64,000 bases of DNA from Cristatella mucedo. Its lineage: Eukaryota; Bryozoa; Phylactolaemata; Cristatellidae. Positions 57,640 through 64,000 of the stretch are shown here, piece after piece. The stretch spans positions 1,467,501 through 1,531,500 of the forward strand of contig WPIO01000005.1 of NCBI GenBank assembly GCA_009760855.2, read 5' to 3'. The notes beneath the pieces were generated by a model. That model had not been told where the DNA came from and ran no database searches. It saw only the letters and a list, made by a program, of their open reading frames with translations. Position 1 is the stretch's first letter; every line of letters begins with the position of its first letter. Both the position numbers and the translations under genes were made by a program.

Positions 57640-57955
57640 AGCGTGCCAAGAAGAAGATCCGATTCTGTTGGCGTGCAATATCGACATTTTACTATTGCTA
57701 TTATTATCGTCATCATCATCATCGTCATTATTGTTTTCATTATGTAACGCACCGTGGAGTAGATTCGATGCTCTTGGTGCGAAATATCGACATTCTATTA
57801 CTATCGCAACTGCTATCGTTATTCTTATCATCATTATAATTGTTGCTATTATGTAACGCGCCAAGGAGGAGATCCGATTCTCTAGGCGCGCAGGATCGAC
57901 ATTTTAATTATTTCGTCTATCGTTATCGCCATTATTCTTGTTATTATACCTTGCC
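57640..57955 (+). repeat. Three-unit tandem of LINE-tail-like hairpin plus AT-rich arm
   Basis: Units begin near 57640, 57748 and 57857. Each has a GCG-CC...GGCGC stem-loop-like head (AAGAAGAAGATCCGATTCTGTTGGCG, and the best formed GCGCCAAGGAGGAGATCC...TCTCTAGGCGC), a shared ATCGACATT, then an ATT/ATC-rich arm; the first two units end in CATTATGTAAC/CTATTATGTAAC. The head resembles the LINE-A tail stem, although the bodies differ. Confidence 0.75.
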
Positions 57956-58821
57956 AAAAGTGTCGCCGAGCTGCATTCTCGCAGCGACGCTCGGAGAGCT
58001 CTCCGGTCTGTTCGCAGCGCCCAATTTGCGGTGGCGCCGGCGGCGGACTCCATCGGCGGCCGCCGCAGCGACGAGCGTGGCGCCCGCCCGAAGCCGCTCG
58101 CTCAACGCCCACCGCCCTTCGCGAGACTGGGCTCTCTCGGGCGCGCGACGTCGGCGTCACCGCGGGTGCGCGAGGCTGCCGCAGCGGCGTTCGGCGGCGT
58201 CGCGCACTCAAGCCCCTGCTGCAGCGCCACTGAAACGTGGGCCACCGGTGAAACGGAGCTCCGCGTTTCAATAGCGAACGCGGCCAGACGAGCCGACAGC
58301 ATGTGCGACTCGTGGCCGGCGCAAGGCGTGGATGTAAGCGATTTGTCTTCGGGACGAGCAGTGCGTGCGCGCACCTTCTGTGGCATTACTTGATGCGGCG
58401 CCAGACGTCGACGCGACACGTGGCGCTGGCCGCAGTGCTACAGCCGGCGAACGGCGGCCAGCGAGCGACGTAGCTTCGGCGTCCTGCCGCGACACTGTAG
58501 AGGTTCACGGCTGGCACTTTCGTTTTAAGATACAGTAACGGGTGCGTGCCATGCAGCAAGCGCAGGCCAGGGTTCGGGGCCAGGATCGCCGGCTGTAGCA
58601 AAATCGAGATTTTCCTGCATGCACGCTGCAGCGATGCCGCCGCTCGATGACAAGATGCCGAGTCAGGCTGAGCCTAGCGGTCAGAATTGTATATCAGTCG
58701 AAGTTTGAAAAGGACGGATGGCGATCTCGCTGATAGCAAGTGGGGTTTACATGGAGAAAGAAAGAAGGCTGCCATCGCCGGTCGCTTGAGTTTAAACCGC
58801 TGCTTCGAATGCGCCGAATCC

Positions 58822-59060
58822 GCGCGTCCGCCGAACAGCTGCCCTCAGAATATCGCGCGGATCGATCGGAAAAGGAGAGAGACTACATCGCGTACATCGA
58901 GTCCGACGATGACCTGCGTCAGACTCTCACGCACGCAACGCCTCGGCTGCTCGCCGGAGCCTCGGCGAGCGACTTCTTTGTGCGCACGCGTGCCGGCGCC
59001 TCGGTTTCAGCTCGCGTATGCTGGCTGTCTCAGGAGGCGGAAACTACGAAGCCGAACTAG
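58822..59060 (+). other. Candidate orphan coding segment, unassigned
   Basis: In the frame open from 58740, the part after AACAG at 58840 reads LPSEYRADRSEKERDYIAYI, then ESDDDLRQTL, ending at a TAG at 59058-59060. It is less skewed in composition than other GC-region frames. I recognise no family and no matching partner exon. It may be chance. Confidence 0.15.
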
Positions 59061-59194
59061 TGCGAGGTAAACGGTAGAACGTTTCCTGTTCTGTTAACTA
59101 GTTATCAGCAACCAGGAGCAGCTGGCCTGCTCCCAGTTGATTGACATTCTTTCTGATTATGCTCGATACCTTAAGCACGGTCTAAGGATAGAGT

Positions 59195-59350
59195 CTTAGC
59201 CCGTGAGGTAAGTGGCGGGCTCGTCACGATCCAGGTCGTGGGCTCGAGTCCTGCAGCAGTGTGCCGATTCTTTAATGCCTGCTGCAAGCGGTGGCGAAAA
59301 CCGTAGAGGCGCTTCTGCTGCTATACAAATCAGGCTGCTAAATCAGCTAA
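59195..59350 (+). mobile_element. SINE-A copy (sense orientation)
   Basis: A-box region TAGCCCGTGAGGTAAGTGGC, B box GTGGGCTCGAGTCCTGC, the CTGCAAGCGGTGGCGAAAACC middle, and the end CAGGCTGCTAAATCAGCT. The clearest full-length copy. Confidence 0.85.
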
Positions 59351-59359
59351 GCTTATTTT

Positions 59360-59540
59360 TAGACTGCGGGTAAGGTGCTCGCACTTCCACACCGTGGGTT
59401 GTGGGCTCGAGTCCTGCAGTGCCAGTGGGGCAGGCAATCCTTTATTGCCTGCAGCATGCGGCAGGGGATGAAGCCGCTAAGGTTCTCCTGTGCCGCAATA
59501 TGTGCAAACTGAAGCTGCTGGACCAGCTGACGTTTCCTTT
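59360..59540 (+). mobile_element. SINE-A copy, directly downstream
   Basis: GCGGGTAAGGTGCTCGC, B box GTGGGCTCGAGTCCTGC, then a diverged body ending GCTGCTGGACCAGCTG. It is head-to-tail with the preceding copy after about 10 bp. Confidence 0.8.
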
Positions 59541-59774
59541 TACACCAGTCAGCCTAAAGAATTGCAAGCGTGAAGCAATATCGGTCTGTTAATGTATCCC
59601 TCGTTTATTTTAGCATATACCTACCATTAAGACGTTATTGGTGGAACCACAAGGTTAATATAGAAAGAGATGGCGTGTGCGAGGCAATAAAATTTGAAAA
59701 CTGGAGGACAGCTGCAAAAAATGGTTGTCCAAAAGGGCCCAGAGCATGGAGCATGCATATTGTAGATCTGCATC

Positions 59775-59777
<3 letters not shown>

Positions 59778-59817
<40 letters not shown>

Positions 59818-59870
59818 ATACATACATATATTTATATATATATATATATATTTATTTATTTATTTACCGG
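59778..59870 (+). repeat. (CT)n, (TA)n, (TTTA)n microsatellites
   Basis: CT to 59814, then ATAC/TA, then TTTA units to about 59866. Confidence 0.95.
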
Positions 59871-59939
59871 CATGCATATATTTACACATTGCGGATAATA
59901 ATTTGTCACTATCTATAAGGATGCAGCTTCTAGAATAAG

Positions 59940-60490
59940 GTGGTCAATCAGCCTCAACGCAGCTGCGTCAACCATAAACACGAGCGGTGCGTGAGCACAA
60001 CTGTTGCATGCATGCATGGCACCTCGCCGGTATTGCTGAGCCTTTGCTAACATTGCTCGGGTTCCATTAGCTACCGTTGTGCCCAGAGTTCGGTCCCTTG
60101 GTTGCACAGCGAACTTTTTCGACGCTATCTCGGCTGGTATGTGCCCGCTAGGATCGCAAAGAGCGCAGGTGGGCATTGTTCCTAATAGGCAACGTGGCTG
60201 AGAGCAAGCCAGTGCAGGGCAGCTCAGATGGTCAGATGTCTTTCTTGGCTGACCTTTGGCGATTCGCCGGTTCGCAAGTATCGAGCCGCCTTCGTCTGAA
60301 TGTGCGACGTGCGACAAATGTTTTCTTGTACATGAGCTAGATGCTCGTTCAAACTGAGGACGGACCTCGAGGTAATGCCTCTCAAATTTTTGTCTGGTAC
60401 CGTGAAACGAATTGAAACTTGTTTTTTTTTTCGCGACGCGCAAGTAACACACCCAAATAGGTGCGGATTAAGTTTTCGCAAATTTCTCCC
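59940..60490. other. No recognisable gene
   Basis: A 179-codon minus-strand frame (59913-60452) is open but shows no domain or splice partner I can support. Confidence 0.4.
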
Positions 60491-60497
60491 TTTAGTC

Positions 60498-61015
<518 letters not shown>

Positions 61016-61140
61016 ACCCATCAATCTCTGGAGGATGCTCCATTCATTTGTCAAGACAGAGCAACGACGCGCCCTCTCTGATGTGAGCTGATCGGCGTTC
61101 GCTACATTTAATACTGTGCAGTGAATAAATTTAAAATATA

Positions 61141-61265
61141 ACTCATTTGTATAGCGCCCTAGGAGAACTTAATATCCATTCGGGCGCTTCACATATCCCC
61201 CACGGGTTTCGAGCCCGTGACGTCGGCCAATAGGCGAGCGCGGCCAAAGTGCTCGCGCATCCGGC
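61141..61265 (-). mobile_element. tRNA-headed SINE with LINE-A-type tail (SINE-L), copy 2
   Basis: The minus strand carries a head with B box GGGCTCGAAACCC, then GTGGGGGATATGTGAAGCGCC and the tail hairpin (61153-61189), ending ATACAAATGAGTTA. Same order as at 34.1-34.3 kb. Confidence 0.8.
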
Positions 61266-61388
61266 GCCGGCGCCGCCATGTTGGGCCCAACACATCCTCC
61301 TCCACCTGCCCTCCGATTGGCTTAGATAAAGCCTGCATCTCGACTTTCGCCAGCCTGGAGGCTCTCGTCGCTGACGTACTGCTTGAGC

Positions 61389-61426
61389 GCACAGCGCCAA
61401 GCGCTAGCTAGCGCTTGGCGCTGTGC
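61389..61426. repeat. Perfect 38-bp palindrome
   Basis: Two 19-bp arms (GCACAGCGCCAAGCGCTAG and its exact complement) with no spacer. The flanking bases stop matching on both sides. Confidence 0.97.
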
Positions 61427-61523
61427 TTCCTCCTCTTACTTCTTCCTCCTCTTCCAGAGCACGCTGCGTCGAGCCGCCCTGGGAGGTATTTTTGCCGAAC
61501 TTATTAAAAAGAAGGCTCGACGA

Positions 61524-61640
61524 CGGCAGATTCGACAGCCTCGAATGCGCAGCGGCAGAAGAGTCTTTTCGGCTATCGCCACCGCCTGCATCGGCAATAG
61601 AGGATCGCCCAGTGCGCGACTCGAACCTGCGACGATTAAA
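61524..61640 (-). mobile_element. SINE-A copy, truncated
   Basis: Minus strand: B box CAGGTTCGAGTCGCGC, a middle ATTGCCGATGCAGGCGGTGGCGATAGCC, and an end GGCTGTCGAATCTGCC. The A-box part is missing. Confidence 0.75.
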
Positions 61641-63030
61641 ATCCGTTAAAAGAGAGCGAGGCGTAGCCCTATGCTGAGACAAGTCTCAGCAAGTCTCCTT
61701 TGCTATGAGCGAAGCAGGACCTCGTGGCGAAAGAAGCTCGAGAGCGCAGAATCGCCGCCGCAATGTTTACCGGTGCGTTTACCGCTGCTCGCTACCGAAA
61801 TCGAGAGTAATCAGCTGCGACGTCCTCGTTGTCATGCAGTTGAATAGGGGCGTGGAAATTACACCATCTTCACTGAAGAAGCTTCTGTTTTTTATCTAGA
61901 AAATCGTTCTCGACTTCTTCTGTCACCCTCTGCTGCGTGCTCATAGCTCTCGTTCCTGAGTGGAAACTCGATTTAAGTCGTTCGACGCTTTGCTCGGCGG
62001 CGACAGCAGCGACAACATCGCGCGGCGGCTTCGAGCGATTGAATGGCAGGAGGCGGCCGGCGTCGGTCTCCCATCCTGCACGATTAAAGTTACGCTTTGT
62101 TCCGAAGGAGTTTCTCGGCGAGTGCTTTTCACGGCATATCATCGTAAAAATAGCCTTCAACGGGCACGAGACAGTGAACGGCTACACGCGAGGGATGACT
62201 TAAGTTGAATCCTTATAAGGTTGACTGAAATGTATAGTCAATGCTCAAACGTTGCGAGGCTTTTCATTTCGCGAAGGAAAAGGGTGAAACTGAAGAAAGC
62301 GCAAGAGTGGAATGCGCTGAGTTAAATGCTCTCTTCGTTGCCATCGGGTTCCGACAGATATCAATCTCCGCTAATAAAGCGATACAGTCCGCCCGTCCTT
62401 CCCTCTGTCACGTGGGAAGATGGCGACCGGTACTTCCGGGAGTGACGCGTAATTCTACTATGACTCGGCGAAGCGATTCCACACGCAGTGAGCTCTAGCA
62501 TCGATAGAAAACCTACATGGGCAACAACTTTGGTAGTTGTAGTGATAAGATTATGCACGCTAGCAGCCAAGAACTTAAATCCATCTAAATGCGAAGGGTC
62601 TCAAATATGTGTGCAATAATAATAGCGATAATGATACTAGGTCTTTGGTGCAGTAATCTGAGAGAACCGAATTGCCAGCCAGGCGCCTTGTAACGCCCTG
62701 TAAGTGAAGCGACAACCGGGAGCTAATGGCGAGCGAATGTAACTCGCACAGACGAACGTTAAAAGCGAACCAGTATCGTGCGTCGACCAGGATGCAAAAG
62801 CGCGAAAGTAGACATCCAGGCGCTGCTGGTTAGTAAGACCCGTGAGTAGCAAAGTGGATTAAATCACGCGCGCTTAAGCAATCGAAAGCTTAGGAAAACG
62901 GCAAGCTCACTGGCGCACGGGGAAAGCTTGAAGGAGCAGATGCGTCACGGGCTGAGACTCGTGCAGATGACGCAAATGTATCGCTAGGCGCAAGACTTAG
63001 CACGCGCCATCCGTACCTCTCTGGCGCCCG
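61641..63030. other. No recognisable gene
   Basis: Short overlapping frames only. A decayed R3 repeat lies inside (see 62415-62495). Confidence 0.4.
62415..62495 (-). repeat. Dispersed repeat family R3, copy 3 (partial)
   Basis: The reverse complement reads GAGCTCACTGCGTGTGGAATCG, CGAGTCATAGTAG, ...CGCCATCTTCCC, the order of the copies at 21.6 and 48.7 kb, with divergence in the middle. Confidence 0.6.
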
Positions 63031-63240
63031 GGGTACATTCGATTGCCTTACCCTCTCTCTTTATCGGTTCTCTTCCGGAGAGGCAATTTCAAGCAATATG
63101 GCCCCATACCTAACGAGCCCAGTCAGGACGACGACGTGCGAGCGAGACCAAAACGCTCTCCCACCCCGCGCGCCGCCGCCGCGGCGGCGAGCGCGGCATC
63201 GACGCGACAGGACCAGAGCACTTCCTCTTAAAATAAAACA

Positions 63241-63409
63241 GCCGATTTAGCAGCCTCTTTCGTATAGCGAGCGACACACGAGCCTCTACGGCTATCACCC
63301 CCGCTTGCAGCAGCGATAAGGGATCGCCCACAGCAGGATTCGAACCCGCGACCTCGGTCCCGAGGTCGTGAAAAGCAACCGCCTCACCTGGTGCGGGCCA
63401 TCGCGGCTC
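63241..63409 (-). mobile_element. SINE-A copy, well preserved
   Basis: Minus strand: head GGCCCGCACCAGGTGAGGCGGTTGC, GGTCGCGGGTTCGAATCCTGC (near-perfect B box), the middle GCTGCTGCAAGCGGGGGTGATAGCCGTAGAGGC, and the end GAGGCTGCTAAATCGGC. Confidence 0.88.
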
Positions 63410-63619
63410 TTCCGCTAGCCGTCCGACGACAAGCTTTGAACAAGCCAAAGCAGCGCGGCGTCGATGGTGCGCCATGATTCGACGACGACAGTTTTCGCAG
63501 AGCGCAAACGAAGTCCCGGAAACGAAGGCGCCGCGGCGGTGCTCCGTCGCTCCGCGCCGACGAGTGAAGCAACATGCCGCGATCCGAGAGGGATGGGCAA
63601 GCGCTGCTCGATGCGCGGA

Positions 63620-63735
63620 GAGGATTCGCTGTGCGAGTACTCGCTGCGAGAATACTTGTGCTGTGAGAATGCTCGCTGTGAGAATGCTCGCCGTGAGAAT
63701 GCTCGCCGTGCGAGTGCTCGCTGCGAGGATACTCG
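63620..63735 (+). repeat. 15-bp minisatellite (GCTCGCTGTGAGAAT)n
   Basis: About seven imperfect units alternating TGTGAGAAT and TGCGAGTAC endings. Confidence 0.85.
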
Positions 63736-64000
63736 CAGCCAGCCACAGTGGGCGGCTGCACGCAGCGACTGGACACGCCCGCCCAGTCACGCTGCAAAGC
63801 CTCTCCTCGCGAGGTGCAACCGGATGAGCTGCGGCCGCTCTTTCACCTCGCGAGAGACAAAATACGACGGCTGACGGCTGGCGTGCCTGCGGAGCAGTGG
63901 CTGCTTCGCTGCTGCCACTACCCCGCGCTGACGGCTCAGTCCGGCCGCCCCTCGCTACATTGAGCTGCCCCAGCGGACCTGTCGACCGGTCAGAGTGGAG

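Noticed and set aside
59203-59265. Functional tRNA genes at A/B-box matches
   Set aside because: No cloverleaf with a proper acceptor stem; the boxes belong to SINE heads followed by a shared SINE body.

Overview
The window is metazoan nuclear DNA: one interrupted gene with spliced exons, many retroelement fragments, a great deal of simple-sequence DNA, and no prokaryote-style gene packing. A degenerate 18S rRNA fragment at 39.3-39.6 kb has variable positions that read more like a protostome (lophotrochozoan or flatworm type) than a vertebrate. The undepleted CpG of the GC-rich half and the SPIN-like hAT elements would suit a free-living flatworm, mollusc or similar animal. The species cannot be named from this sequence.

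The only protein-coding gene I can support is a FUT10-type (GT10 family) fucosyltransferase on the minus strand, about 25.6 to 47.0 kb. Exons 2 to 5 (35.1, 30.1-30.5, 28.6 and 25.6-26.2 kb) join in frame at canonical GT/AG sites and follow the family order from the stem/IWW region to the C-terminal FECFVC cysteine region. A probable first exon with a signal anchor lies in a CpG island at 46.9 kb, across an intron of about 11.6 kb. The predicted protein is about 479 residues, the usual family size.

Layout: 0-25 kb is moderately AT-rich and gene-poor. It holds two CR1/L2-like LINE families (LINE-A with a hairpin plus (ATT)n tail; LINE-B with an (ACATT)n tail), tRNA-derived SINEs and long microsatellites. 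25-47 kb is the fucosyltransferase gene; its introns carry (TC)n, (GATA)n, (TA)n and (TG)n arrays, more LINEs and SINEs, a SPIN-like element, a decayed R2-clade-like LINE 3' end and the 18S rRNA fragment. 40-58.5 kb is very GC- and CpG-rich with no recognisable coding exon apart from the candidate exon 1. 58.5-64 kb returns to mixed composition with SINEs, a (TATC)n array and a perfect 38-bp palindrome.

The main unexplained structure is the network of repeats. One stem-loop motif recurs about 16 times at the 3' ends of LINE-A copies and of a separate tRNA-headed SINE, and in a three-unit tandem at 57.6 kb. At least four further repeat families recur within the window: 4.4/9.0 kb; 21.6/48.7/62.5 kb; 39.7/45.3 kb; 39.2/39.9 kb.
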